From Arthrobacter sp. EpRS71 (lineage in GTDB: Bacteria > Actinomycetota > Actinomycetes > Actinomycetales > Micrococcaceae), in NCBI RefSeq assembly GCF_001512285.1, contig NZ_LNUV01000001.1:292015-356014 (forward strand): a DNA stretch of 64,000 nt, read 5' to 3'. The position numbers and the translations under genes are program-made. Of the stretch, positions 43,814-52,424 are shown piece by piece (within the stretch, counting starts at the first letter, position 1; every line of letters starts with the position of its first letter). The notes beneath the pieces were generated by a model that was not told the origin of the DNA, did no database searches, and worked only from the letters and a program-made list of their open reading frames with translations.

Positions 43814-45277
43814 TCAGTCGATCTGCTGCCGCCCAAGCCGCGCATAGATCTCGGGCCGTTTGGACCTGAGGATGAGCGCGTAGGCGATTCCGCCGATGAA
43901 GAGTGCAAAGGTGAAGCTCATGAAAATGACAGTCATGACTGCCGAGCCACCAATGAGTTCCGGGTAGTTGGCGACAGCCAGATAGGTGATAATGCCCAGG
44001 AACACCACACTGACGAGGGGCGCAATGATGGTCTTCCAGACCGATTCTGGCGCGAAACTGCGTCGGCGAACGAAGTACACGAGCACTGCGAAACTGGTGA
44101 TGAACATGAGCAGGAGGACGGCGAAAGTGCCACTCCCACTGGCGATGGGATACAAGGCGTCGGGTGCAACGCCGAGAAAAGTGAAGACGACGGTGGCAAC
44201 TGCCCATACGAGGCCGATAGCCAGAGCGGAAACGTACGGGGATTTGTGGCGGGGATGTACCCTCCCAAGGATTGCTGGCAGCGCATGGTCAGCGGCGAGC
44301 GAGAAGCTGTATCTGGCAGCAATGTTTTGGATCGAGAGCATGCAAGCCAAAACTGAGGTGATGAGCAAGATCATGGCAACGTCCGCGAAGATCTTGCCCG
44401 CTAGAGCAGCGACTGCATCGCTGAAGAGGTTCACCGTGTTGGTTTCGGCTGCGGCTTGGACTTTTTCAGGTCCAAGGAATGCGATGAAGGCCCAGGCCGC
44501 TACAGCGTAGAAGAGTCCGATGCCCACAACGGCACTATATGTGGCCCTTGAAATGGTCTTGTCAGGGTTCTTGACCTCGTCGCGGTAGATGACGGTGGCT
44601 TCGAATCCGAAGAAGTTACCTACGGCGAACAGGAGCGCTAAACCCAAGGTTGCGTCCGAAAATGAAGGAAGGGCAAACCCCACGGACGAGACGGCCTCCA
44701 GTCCATTGGCCGAAAACGACGCGACGTCGAAGACGACAACAACTGCCACTTCGAGAAGCATCACCACCGTCAGCAACCTCGCGGACAAGTCGATCTTGTT
44801 GTAGGCGAGAATTGTGGTGGCGGCAGTAATACCCAACGCATACCAGTACCAAGGGATGTCCGGTCCGTTCAGCGTTTCGACCACAAAACCCTGCAGCGTT
44901 ACACCGAAGAACGAGGGCGCAAAAAACCCGATGAAGATGTAACCAAAAAGGGCGAGAAAGGCTCCTCCGAGGCCGGCGGGTTTGCCCAGGCCTGCGGTGA
45001 CAAAGGAATAGAAGCCTCCGGGGCCTCGTACACTCTGGCTCATTTTGACGAAGCCGACCGAGAAGATCAGCAACATGAAAGTGACAAGAATGTAGATGGC
45101 AGGGGCTGTTTGTCCACTGAACATCAACAGCACAGGCAGTGTTCCGGCAACGGTGGCCAGTGGCGAGGAGAACGCCAGTACGTTCATCACGAGTTCGCCC
45201 ACGCCCATGTTGCCGTTGAGCCTGGTCTCCTGGGTTCGAACCGTCGTCCTTGGCGATTCCAGCGTTACGTTATTCAT
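43814..45277 (-). CDS. APC family amino acid/amine permease (paralogue 1)
   Basis: 487 residues with about 12-14 membrane segments; the first carries GELVMNVLAFSSPLATVAGTLP, typical of the APC superfamily. About three quarters of residues appear identical to the permease at 54658-56121. ATG 45277 follows AGGG. Its upstream 90 bp, including a 17-bp inverted repeat, are also similar to those of the paralogue even though here they overlap the 3' end of the TetR gene. Substrate unknown; amino acid or polyamine transport is usual for the family. Confidence 0.87.
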   Translation of the reverse strand: MNNVTLESPRTTVRTQETRLNGNMGVGELVMNVLAFSSPLATVAGTLPVLLMFSGQTAPAIYILVTFMLLIFSVGFVKMSQSVRGPGGFYSFVTAGLGKPAGLGGAFLALFGYIFIGFFAPSFFGVTLQGFVVETLNGPDIPWYWYALGITAATTILAYNKIDLSARLLTVVMLLEVAVVVVFDVASFSANGLEAVSSVGFALPSFSDATLGLALLFAVGNFFGFEATVIYRDEVKNPDKTISRATYSAVVGIGLFYAVAAWAFIAFLGPEKVQAAAETNTVNLFSDAVAALAGKIFADVAMILLITSVLACMLSIQNIAARYSFSLAADHALPAILGRVHPRHKSPYVSALAIGLVWAVATVVFTFLGVAPDALYPIASGSGTFAVLLLMFITSFAVLVYFVRRRSFAPESVWKTIIAPLVSVVFLGIITYLAVANYPELIGGSAVMTVIFMSFTFALFIGGIAYALILRSKRPEIYARLGRQQID

Positions 45278-45324
45278 GTAATCCCTGTCACTAATAGCTG
45301 AGTTTCGAATCACAGTATCGGCGC

Positions 45325-46026
45325 TCAGTGGAGCAACATTGTGCCAGCTTGGGACAACGCTCTATCCGTGGGGCGCCTTTGAGTATCGATCTCAAGAACC
45401 GAAAGAGTTAGAGCTACAGCGCGATCCGACGCCGCCGCGAAATCCTGGTCACTGTCGCTCCTGTCGACCCACCGGCCGGCGCCGTCGAGGAGCGCGAGAA
45501 TCACCCGGACGGTCTGCGCCCTGCAGCGGTACCCCATCTCCCGGGCAGCAGCCGAAAACATGTCCTCGTGCAGGCGCAGCCATTGGTTGGCCTCAGTACG
45601 GGCGTCGTCGCTCAGGAAGCGGGCCGCCCTGTCAGTGGCTATCAGCAGGTCCCAAAGATCGGCTTCCGGTCGCTGGAGCTGTTGCGAAAGATGGACGCGG
45701 ACCAGCGCGGCCCAGTAATCCTCCGGCGTGTTAGTGGATTCGACAGCTTCGAGGAGATCTCTGGCGAATCCATGGGTAAACCAGCGGAGCGACTCGGCAA
45801 CGATTTCGTCCTTGCCGCGAGGGAAGCTCGAGTACAAGCTGGGCGCTTTCATGTCGAGTTCGCGACCCATGGTCCTCATGGTCACGGCGTTGACGCCTTT
45901 GACGGCCGCCAAGTGCAGGAAAGCTGCGAGTATTCGCTGTCGGGTAGGCGTCTGGGTTGACCAGTCATGACCGGACAGGAACTTCCTGACTGCAGCATTT
46001 GCTTGCTCGCGGGGCGTAGGGTCCAT
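45325..46026 (-). CDS. TetR family transcriptional regulator
   Basis: 233 residues. The HTH is TRQRILAAFLHLAAVKGVNAVTMRTMGRELDMKAPSLYSSFPRGKDEIV (about 23-70), followed by a helical ligand domain with a DLWDLLIATDRAARFL helix. GAGG lies 5 nt before ATG 46026. The last codons overlap the putative operator of the downstream permease (45340-45356). Candidate regulator of the permease, but its binding site is not proven. Confidence 0.83.
   Translation of the reverse strand: MDPTPREQANAAVRKFLSGHDWSTQTPTRQRILAAFLHLAAVKGVNAVTMRTMGRELDMKAPSLYSSFPRGKDEIVAESLRWFTHGFARDLLEAVESTNTPEDYWAALVRVHLSQQLQRPEADLWDLLIATDRAARFLSDDARTEANQWLRLHEDMFSAAAREMGYRCRAQTVRVILALLDGAGRWVDRSDSDQDFAAASDRAVALTLSVLEIDTQRRPTDRALSQAGTMLLH
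45340..45356. promoter_or_regulatory. TGTNYCA-N3-TGRNACA inverted repeat, copy 1 (permease 1)
   Basis: TGTGCCA-GCT-TGGGACA, 62 nt before the permease ATG and within the TetR 3' coding end. Same spacing to the start codon as copy 56184-56200. Confidence 0.55.
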
Positions 46027-46094
46027 AACATCCTCACAACGTTGTTCGGCTGGATCCAATGTAGCTAACTATCGTTAGGTAGGCACCTTTTGCC

Positions 46095-46781
46095 TCATCT
46101 CAGCCACACTGAATCCCCCATCCGTATCTCCGCCGGAACGTCAAGAAAGTCGTCTCGGACCCTGCCCACCACAAGCTCATTTGTGTAGCCTCGGCGACTC
46201 GTAACGGTCACTCCCTGCGCTGAAAGCGTGAGGGACCCTCTCGGCACTTCTCTTACAGACAAGCCTGGCTGGGCTCGGAGCCAGTCCTTCGCCCACGGCA
46301 CTTCGCAGAAGACGGAGGCACCCGGCCCAGCAAATGACCTGACAGTGTGCCGGGAACGGCACATCCGTCGAATGAGGGTTCGCTCGGCAGAGTCGAGCAT
46401 CACAGAGGCCATGGATAAATCCGGTCCGAACGAACCGCCGAACGTCACTGGCAAGACATGCGTAGACGGAGAAAAGTCCCCCACCATGTACTTGACCTTG
46501 GAGGCTGCGGCCAACAGAAGCGCCCGCAGCTCGTGCACCTCCAAGGCGCCGACGTCGTAGTTCACGATGACACCATCACGGAGCCGTCGGCACCGTGTAA
46601 TGCCTAACGGCTCGAAAGATTGCAAAGCTTCGATGAATGCGGTTGCGCGGGGACCCCGGAAGTCAGGCTGTGGGAGTTCAACCAACACCTTGCCAGGCTC
46701 ACTGGCAAGGACGGCGGGGACCGGAATGGACAAATCTGTCTCCTGCATTGAGGGGGAAAGCGGTCCGTAGCGCTTGAGCAC
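46095..46781 (-). CDS. KipI/PxpB-like carboxyltransferase-domain protein (orphan)
   Basis: 228 residues resembling allophanate hydrolase subunit 1 / 5-oxoprolinase subunit B. ALQSFEPLGITRCRRLRDGVIVNYD, then VLPVTFGGSFGPDLSMA matches the family's YGGxxGPDL motif. The pattern AGPGASVFCEVPWAKDWLRAQPGLSV deviates from the usual FAYL/GLP ending. The partner subunits KipA/PxpC and PxpA are not in the window, so 5-oxoprolinase activity here is doubtful. GTG 46781 is the longest start; ATG 46748 is possible; neither has a clear ribosome site. Confidence 0.6.
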   Translation of the reverse strand: MLKRYGPLSPSMQETDLSIPVPAVLASEPGKVLVELPQPDFRGPRATAFIEALQSFEPLGITRCRRLRDGVIVNYDVGALEVHELRALLLAAASKVKYMVGDFSPSTHVLPVTFGGSFGPDLSMASVMLDSAERTLIRRMCRSRHTVRSFAGPGASVFCEVPWAKDWLRAQPGLSVREVPRGSLTLSAQGVTVTSRRGYTNELVVGRVRDDFLDVPAEIRMGDSVWLR

Positions 46782-46822
46782 AGTGCCAGGAACAGACGCT
46801 ACGGACCGCGGCTTATAAAGGG

Positions 46823-47020
46823 CTAGGACCCGGGAGAAGGCCAGGGCGTGGCGTCGCCGATCTCTCGGCCTTCCGTGACGTCCTGCAGGAGACGATGGAT
46901 GAGCCTGGCGGATCGCTTTGGCTGATAGTCGCTGCGTTCACCCAAATCGGCCTGGCCGCAGTGGGCCGAAGATCGGAGCCACTCCACGTGCCGTCCTTGT
47001 GCGAGCTTCCTGTTCATCAT
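46823..47020 (-). CDS. small hypothetical protein
   Basis: 65 residues from ATG 47020 (MMNRKLAQGRHVEWLRSS...), with GAGGG 9 nt upstream and a copy of the TGTNYCA-N3-TGRNACA repeat 70 nt upstream, close to the spacing seen at both permease genes. The protein is basic with no recognised domain. It lies upstream of the KipI-like gene. It may be real because of the promoter context, but coding evidence is weak. Confidence 0.3.
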   Translation of the reverse strand: MMNRKLAQGRHVEWLRSSAHCGQADLGERSDYQPKRSARLIHRLLQDVTEGREIGDATPWPSPGS

Positions 47021-47090
47021 CGGGCTCAACCCTCAAACTAGTCGTGCTTATTGGTCTCTTCCAGAATCAGCCTTTAAGCACAAAGTCGAT

Positions 47091-47107
47091 CGTGTCAGTT
47101 TGAGACA
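47091..47107. promoter_or_regulatory. TGTNYCA-N3-TGRNACA inverted repeat, copy 2
   Basis: CGTGTCA-GTT-TGAGACA, one mismatch in the left arm. Upstream of the small gene at 47020 and the KipI-like gene, immediately after the small membrane protein gene. Confidence 0.4.
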
Positions 47108-47126
47108 CTGCCCTGGATGGGGCCAC

Positions 47127-47324
47127 TCACCGCGAACTGATGCTCGTGACAAAGATGAAGATCCCGGCCGCAGCCACCAGAAAGGCCGCGGCTCGTGGTG
47201 GAACGCTGGGGATGCCACGCATGCTTGCCGTGGTTCGTGGTTGTTGGGCCGAGTTCGCCATATGATCGCCAATCACCCGCAGTCCGGCAGCGATCAGGAT
47301 CAGAAATATGCCGACGTACTCCAT
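47127..47324 (-). CDS. small membrane protein linked to the FAD/Fe-S oxidase
   Basis: 65 residues with two hydrophobic segments (YVGIFLILIAAGLRVIG at the N-terminus and AAAFLVAAAGIFIFVTSI at the C-terminus) joined by a short basic loop. The ATG at 47324 directly follows the oxidase stop codon (TAG then ATG), a strong sign of translational coupling. It may anchor the oxidase to the membrane or link it to the quinone pool. No family recognised. Confidence 0.6.
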   Translation of the reverse strand: MEYVGIFLILIAAGLRVIGDHMANSAQQPRTTASMRGIPSVPPRAAAFLVAAAGIFIFVTSISSR

Positions 47325-50273
47325 CTAATTTGACTCAGTGGGTTTGGGATCCAGTGCCACGGCCAGGTGTGCACTTGAACGCCGGGCATCAACCTGTGAG
47401 ACCTGCATGGCACAACTGAATCCGTCGGTGAGCACAAGGGCATCAGCCTCGCCCTTCGCAAGGGCGGGTATGACAGAGTGCTCAGCAACGTTCATGGACA
47501 TATCGAAATGATCGGCCTCAAATCCGAAGTTTCCGGCCACGCCACAGCAGGACGAGGACTCCACTACTCGTGGAACTCCCCAGGCCTCAAGGACGCGTTT
47601 CTGGGCACCCGAGCCGAACACGGCGTGTTCGTGGCAGTGAGTCTGCAGTACTGCTGTTTCCGGTGCAGGAGCCGTGGGCTTCCAGCCGCGTTTGACGGCC
47701 TCATCCACTGCTACAGAAAACGACCGCACCCTTGCTGCCACTCGGGCAGCGGCCGGCCCGCCTACCATTTTTGGACCTTCATCGCGGATGGCGGCCGCAC
47801 AGCTGGGTTCGAGAACGACGATATCCCTGTCTGTGCCATCGTCGAGCCTGCTGATCAACCGGGCCAGCCGCCGGCGGGCCCCATCACGTTGCCCTGTGGA
47901 GATCCAGGTCAAGCCGCAACAGGCGTCCGGCGTACACCCCACAGAGCTACCGGAGTCGCGAAGAACCCGGGCCGCTGCCGGGATAACCTCCGGCCTGAAA
48001 GCGCGGGTGAAGCTGTCGATAAACAGCAGGACGTCTGCGTTGTCCTCGAACCGGGCTTCCCGTACCCGCTTTCGGATCCGTCCGTTCGCCGCGAAAGCCG
48101 GCAACCGCCGTCGAGCACTAATGCCCAACCACTCCCCCACCGTCCTGAAGGGCCGGAAGGAGGTCCCCCTATTCGCCAGAGCCGCTACGCGGGTCAACAA
48201 CGGGAGCCACCGAGGCAGCCACCCAATCGAATAGTGTGTGAAGGGGCGGATACGCCCGCGGTAATACTCATCCACGAGCTCCGACTTGGCCTCAGCGATG
48301 TCCACTCCCGTGGGACAGTCTGCGGAACATGCCTTGCAGGACAGGCAAAGATCCAGCACTTCCCGGACTTCCGCGCTCTTCCATCCATCCTTACTGCTCC
48401 CCTGAACCCTGGTCAGCTCCTGCAACACCCGTGCACGGCCACGAGTGGAATCCTTCTCGTCCTTGGTGGCGCGGTAGCTGGGACACATGAAACCGCCAGT
48501 GGTGGAGCGGCACCTGCCCACGCCAATGCAGGCATGGGTGTTTCCCACGAACGGACTCACCACCGGAAGCAGCTCACGGTCAGAGGACCGCACGACGGCG
48601 GCAGTCGGCGTCGTCGTCAGTTCACTGTGCGTGGGGCCGGCTTTGGCCACGCCTTCCAAGGCCAGCGAGGCTGTAAACGGAACGGGGTCCACGATGACCC
48701 CAGGGTTGAGAATCCCCGCTGGGTCCCACAGCTCTTTGAACGCCTTGAAGATGCCCATCATCTCCTTGGAATACATCACCGACAACAGTTCGCTTCTCGC
48801 CCGCCCGTCACCGTGTTCCCCTGACAGCGAGCCTCCATGGGCCACCACCAGCTGGGCAGCTTCACGGGTGAAATCAGTGAAATTGCGACGCCCGGGCTCA
48901 CTGCGCAGATCGTAATCCAAACGCATGTGGACACACCCCGCACCGAAGTGGCCGTACATGAATGCTGTGTAGCCGTACTTTTTCACCAGGGGAAGCAGGT
49001 CCGCCAAGTAGTCAGCGAGGCGTTCCGGAGCAACGGCGGAATCTTCCCAACCGGGCCATGTTTGAATTCCGTCAATCCGGCGCGAGGAGAGCCCTGCTCC
49101 GTCTTCGCGGACCCGCCACATCGCGGCACGCGCCAGGGGTTCTGTGACCACCGCGTAGTCGACAACACGGCCCTCGGCCCGAAGCTTGTCCACAAGGTCT
49201 TCACAGGAAGCGGCGGCCTGGTGAAGGGTGTCATCTGAAAACTCGACCATAAGGAAGGCATTGCCGTCCGGCAGTGATTCCACGCTTGCCGGTCCCCGAC
49301 GGTGACGCATGATGTCCACGATAGAGACGTCCAGACCCTCGATCGCGCTCGGTTTGGTGGACAATATGGTCATGACATCGCGGGCAGAATCAATGGTGTT
49401 GAGGTAGCCCAGACATAGCAGTGCGGTGGCGCGGGGCTTCGGCACCAGTTTCACCTTGGCACGCACAACAACAGCACAGGTCCCTTCGCTGCCTGCCAGC
49501 GCACTGGCAACATTGAAACCATGTTCAGGCAAGAGGTGTCCCACGTGGTAGCCGGAGACTTGCCGCGGGATGGTCTGCAGCTCCATGCGGAGAGGTGACA
49601 AGTTTGCCGCCGCCAGCGACTTCAGGCCTTCGAGAAGCTCACGGGCCCGGGCAGTGGAATGGATGTCGTTGTGGTCGACTGCGCGCAGGAAATCACGGCC
49701 CGCCCGAAGGTACGCGCCGTCTGCGGTCACCAACTCCAATTCCTGCACGTGATGGGTCATGCGACCGTAAGCTACAGAGTGGTTTCCGCATGCGTCATTA
49801 CCAATGGAACCACCTACTGTGGCCCGCGACAGTGACGACGGGTCCGGGGCGAACGTCAGCACCCCGGAGGTGATGGTTTCAATCTGCGTCCGCAACTCTC
49901 CCAGGACCACCCCCGCATCGGCCCATACAGTCCTCTGCCCGGCCTCAAGGGTTCCTACCGATGTCATATGGCGGGAAAGATCGATCACCAAGCCGTCGCC
50001 TATGGCGTTGCCTGCCATCGAGGTCCCGCCGCCGCGTGTGGTCGTCGGAACCTCAAGCGCCGAACAGACGCGCAAAACGGTGCGTACGTCCTCGATGTTC
50101 CCAGGAAAGGCGACAGCGGCCGGGCGCACGCGGTAGTTGGATGCGTCGTAGGAGTACTCGGAGCGTCTTCGCTGGGAGCCGTCCACCTCAATCCCGTGAT
50201 GCTGCAGTCTTGCGAGTAGCTGACTGATGTTCGCGTCGCGATCGTCACCATGGGGCATGGTCGCATTCTCCAT
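47325..50273 (-). CDS. FAD-linked oxidase fused to Fe-S oxidoreductase (GlcD-GlcF-type, D-2-hydroxyacid dehydrogenase)
   Basis: About 982 residues. The N-terminal FAD-binding PCMH domain has TTRGGGTSMAGNAIGDGLVID and ATVGGSIGNDACG. An FAD-oxidase C-terminal domain ends GGSLSGEHGDGRARSELL. A ferredoxin-like domain has CIGVGRCRSTTGGFMC and CLSCKACSADCP, and two CCG-type motifs (CCGLTWI, CCGVAGNFG) follow. Such fusions oxidise D-lactate, glycolate or D-2-hydroxyglutarate and pass electrons to quinone. Starts at 50273 and 50258 are both plausible; 50342 falls in the preceding terminator and is rejected. Confidence 0.87.
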   Translation of the reverse strand: MENATMPHGDDRDANISQLLARLQHHGIEVDGSQRRRSEYSYDASNYRVRPAAVAFPGNIEDVRTVLRVCSALEVPTTTRGGGTSMAGNAIGDGLVIDLSRHMTSVGTLEAGQRTVWADAGVVLGELRTQIETITSGVLTFAPDPSSLSRATVGGSIGNDACGNHSVAYGRMTHHVQELELVTADGAYLRAGRDFLRAVDHNDIHSTARARELLEGLKSLAAANLSPLRMELQTIPRQVSGYHVGHLLPEHGFNVASALAGSEGTCAVVVRAKVKLVPKPRATALLCLGYLNTIDSARDVMTILSTKPSAIEGLDVSIVDIMRHRRGPASVESLPDGNAFLMVEFSDDTLHQAAASCEDLVDKLRAEGRVVDYAVVTEPLARAAMWRVREDGAGLSSRRIDGIQTWPGWEDSAVAPERLADYLADLLPLVKKYGYTAFMYGHFGAGCVHMRLDYDLRSEPGRRNFTDFTREAAQLVVAHGGSLSGEHGDGRARSELLSVMYSKEMMGIFKAFKELWDPAGILNPGVIVDPVPFTASLALEGVAKAGPTHSELTTTPTAAVVRSSDRELLPVVSPFVGNTHACIGVGRCRSTTGGFMCPSYRATKDEKDSTRGRARVLQELTRVQGSSKDGWKSAEVREVLDLCLSCKACSADCPTGVDIAEAKSELVDEYYRGRIRPFTHYSIGWLPRWLPLLTRVAALANRGTSFRPFRTVGEWLGISARRRLPAFAANGRIRKRVREARFEDNADVLLFIDSFTRAFRPEVIPAAARVLRDSGSSVGCTPDACCGLTWISTGQRDGARRRLARLISRLDDGTDRDIVVLEPSCAAAIRDEGPKMVGGPAAARVAARVRSFSVAVDEAVKRGWKPTAPAPETAVLQTHCHEHAVFGSGAQKRVLEAWGVPRVVESSSCCGVAGNFGFEADHFDMSMNVAEHSVIPALAKGEADALVLTDGFSCAMQVSQVDARRSSAHLAVALDPKPTESN

Positions 50274-50333
50274 TCGTAGTGGTCCGCCTGAAGTGTAGGC
50301 AGCCGCGGCATGTGCGGAGGTGTGCCAAAACGG

Positions 50334-50367
50334 AACGGGCACGGCGGAGAGAACCGCCGTGCCCGTT
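50334..50367 (-). terminator. terminator after the ribose-type binding protein gene
   Basis: 14-bp stem AACGGGCACGGCGG (50334-50347) with CCGCCGTGCCCGTT (50354-50367), 17 nt past the stop on the minus strand, followed by CCGTTTTGG in that direction. Confidence 0.75.
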
Positions 50368-50383
50368 GGGTTGTTGGAACGTC

Positions 50384-51352
50384 CTACTTCAAGAACTCAG
50401 AGAGGTTGTCCTTGGTGATGAGGGTGAAGGGCAGGGTGTAGCGATTCTCGACATTCCCGCCGTTAAGGAAGTCAGTAACCACTTCAACTGCTTTAGCACC
50501 CTGTCCAGCGGAGTCCTGCCGGACTGTAGCCGACATTGTCCCGGCTTTGATGTCCTGCATGGCTGGTTCGGTACCATCGACGCCAACTACTGCTTTGAAC
50601 TCCGCCGTCCGTCCAGCGTCAGCAATCGCAGAGGCTGCACCGATGGCCATCTCGTCATTGTTTGCCACGACCGCATCAATCTGGCCGGCGCCAAAGCGCT
50701 GAAGAGTGTCCTCCATGTTGCGCTTGGCATCGTCACGGCTTCCCTTGGCTTGGAATTCCGCCACGATCTTGAAGTTCTTGTTAATCTTGCTGTCGAAGCC
50801 GCTCTTTCGGCGATCCGTCCAAGAGGCTCCGTAGACACCGGCGGCGAACACGATGTTGCCACCTTCCGGCAGCGCCTTGTTCAAATAATCGGCCTGCATT
50901 TCACCGGCCACAGTGTCATCGACCCCGATGTAGCTCTTGTACCCAACGTCTGAGCCTTCGGCGAACTCGGTGGACAGGATAAACAGCGGGATGTTGGCGG
51001 CGATAACGCGCTTTGCGGCGTTCTGGCTGGCGTCACCATCCAACGGTTGCATAATGACGGCATCAACCTGGCGGGTGAGGAGGTCCTCAACCTGGTTCAG
51101 TTCACTGCCTACGTCCTTCTTGGAGTCGGTGATGTTGAGCTTGACACCCTTTTCATCAGCCGTCTTTTTCATGGCGTCCGTCATGTGGGCCAGATCCGGG
51201 TCTTGGAGGTCAAGGACCACAACGCCGATGTTGTAGGTCTTGCCTGTCCCGCCACTGCTGGTTGCGTTGCTGCTGCCGGCACAGCCGGTCAGCGTAAGCG
51301 CACCTGCTGCCATCATTGCGACCGCCGCAGCGATACTCCGTCGCATTCCCAT
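50384..51352 (-). CDS. ribose-type sugar-binding lipoprotein of an ABC importer
   Basis: 322 residues. The lipoprotein signal ends TLTG-C near residue 24. A type-I periplasmic binding fold (Peripla_BP_4) follows: YNIGVVVLDLQDPDLAHMTDAM, EDLLTRQVDAVIMQPLDGD, AVVANNDEMAIGAA. Third gene of an ATPase-permease-receptor operon. Neighbouring IolG and IolD genes make myo-inositol or a related cyclitol or sugar a likely ligand. Confidence 0.9.
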   Translation of the reverse strand: MGMRRSIAAAVAMMAAGALTLTGCAGSSNATSSGGTGKTYNIGVVVLDLQDPDLAHMTDAMKKTADEKGVKLNITDSKKDVGSELNQVEDLLTRQVDAVIMQPLDGDASQNAAKRVIAANIPLFILSTEFAEGSDVGYKSYIGVDDTVAGEMQADYLNKALPEGGNIVFAAGVYGASWTDRRKSGFDSKINKNFKIVAEFQAKGSRDDAKRNMEDTLQRFGAGQIDAVVANNDEMAIGAASAIADAGRTAEFKAVVGVDGTEPAMQDIKAGTMSATVRQDSAGQGAKAVEVVTDFLNGGNVENRYTLPFTLITKDNLSEFLK

Positions 51353-51425
51353 GGTGTGTTCCTTTCGGTGGTTTTCTGTCTGTGCTGAGGGAGATTTTTT
51401 TTGTTGCTTGGTACGGGTGTTGCGG

Positions 51426-52424
51426 TCAGTCCGACTTCCAGCGGTTCAACAGCACGGCGAGCACCAGGATGATGCCCTGGACGCCTTGCTGGAAGTACGA
51501 CGAGACCCCCATCAGGTTCATGCCATTCATCACCACACCCAGCAGGAGAACGCCGATGACCGTTCCGCGGATGGTGCCGACGCCACCGAAGAGACTCGTT
51601 CCTCCAATGACGACGGCGGCAATCACCTGGAGTTCATAGCCAGTGCCGGCCACCGGGGCCGCGCCATCCAAACGCGCAGTCAGGACCAAACCACCCAGCG
51701 CCGCTGTCACACCACCAATGAGGTACACGGTGAACAGCACACGGCCGGTGGAGATGCCAACCTTCTTGGCAGATTCTTCATTGCCACCCACGGCGTAAAC
51801 GTGCGAACCGAATTTTGTCCTGCTGAGCACAAACTCGCAGATTATGGCCGCGATCAAGAAGATGATGACCGGGACGGGAACCGGGCCTATGAAGCCCGAG
51901 CCGAGCCATTCAGCAGGTCCACTGAGCCCGGATACAACCTGGCCGTCCGTCATGACCAGGACTGCCGTGCGGGCGATGGCCATGGTTGCCAGTGTTGCCA
52001 GGAACGGCAGGATGGCTCCCCATACCACCAAGGCTGCACTCAGGAATCCAACCAGCAGGCCTACCGCAAGACCGGCAACCAACGGCAACCAAAAGGCTCC
52101 ACCGCTTGCCGGGGCCAGCAATGCGAAGGTCATACCCGCCAAACCCACAATCGAACCAACAGAAAGGTCGATGCCGGCGGTAATCATGATGAAGGTCATC
52201 CCGAGGGCGATCAGTCCGATGATGGACGATTGTCTGACCACATTGACGATGTTGTTGAGGGTCAGGAAGTTCGGGGCTACGGCGGCAAGAAAGACGAGGA
52301 TGACCACGAAAAGTATGATGATCCCGTAGTCACCGATGAAGCGCTTGACCTTGGTAGCGGTCATACCTTCTTTCAGGTCCGCAGGCCCCAGCTTTGTTTT
52401 GACGCGTTCCATGGTGAGACTCAT
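51426..52424 (-). CDS. ribose-type ABC transporter permease (RbsC family)
   Basis: 332 residues with eight to ten membrane segments and the family stretches LGMTFIMITAGIDLSVGSIVGLAG and FGSHVYAVGGNEESAKKVGI. Its start overlaps the ATPase stop by 4 bp. It forms the channel of a CUT2-class importer with the neighbouring ATPase and receptor. Confidence 0.92.
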   Translation of the reverse strand: MSLTMERVKTKLGPADLKEGMTATKVKRFIGDYGIIILFVVILVFLAAVAPNFLTLNNIVNVVRQSSIIGLIALGMTFIMITAGIDLSVGSIVGLAGMTFALLAPASGGAFWLPLVAGLAVGLLVGFLSAALVVWGAILPFLATLATMAIARTAVLVMTDGQVVSGLSGPAEWLGSGFIGPVPVPVIIFLIAAIICEFVLSRTKFGSHVYAVGGNEESAKKVGISTGRVLFTVYLIGGVTAALGGLVLTARLDGAAPVAGTGYELQVIAAVVIGGTSLFGGVGTIRGTVIGVLLLGVVMNGMNLMGVSSYFQQGVQGIILVLAVLLNRWKSD

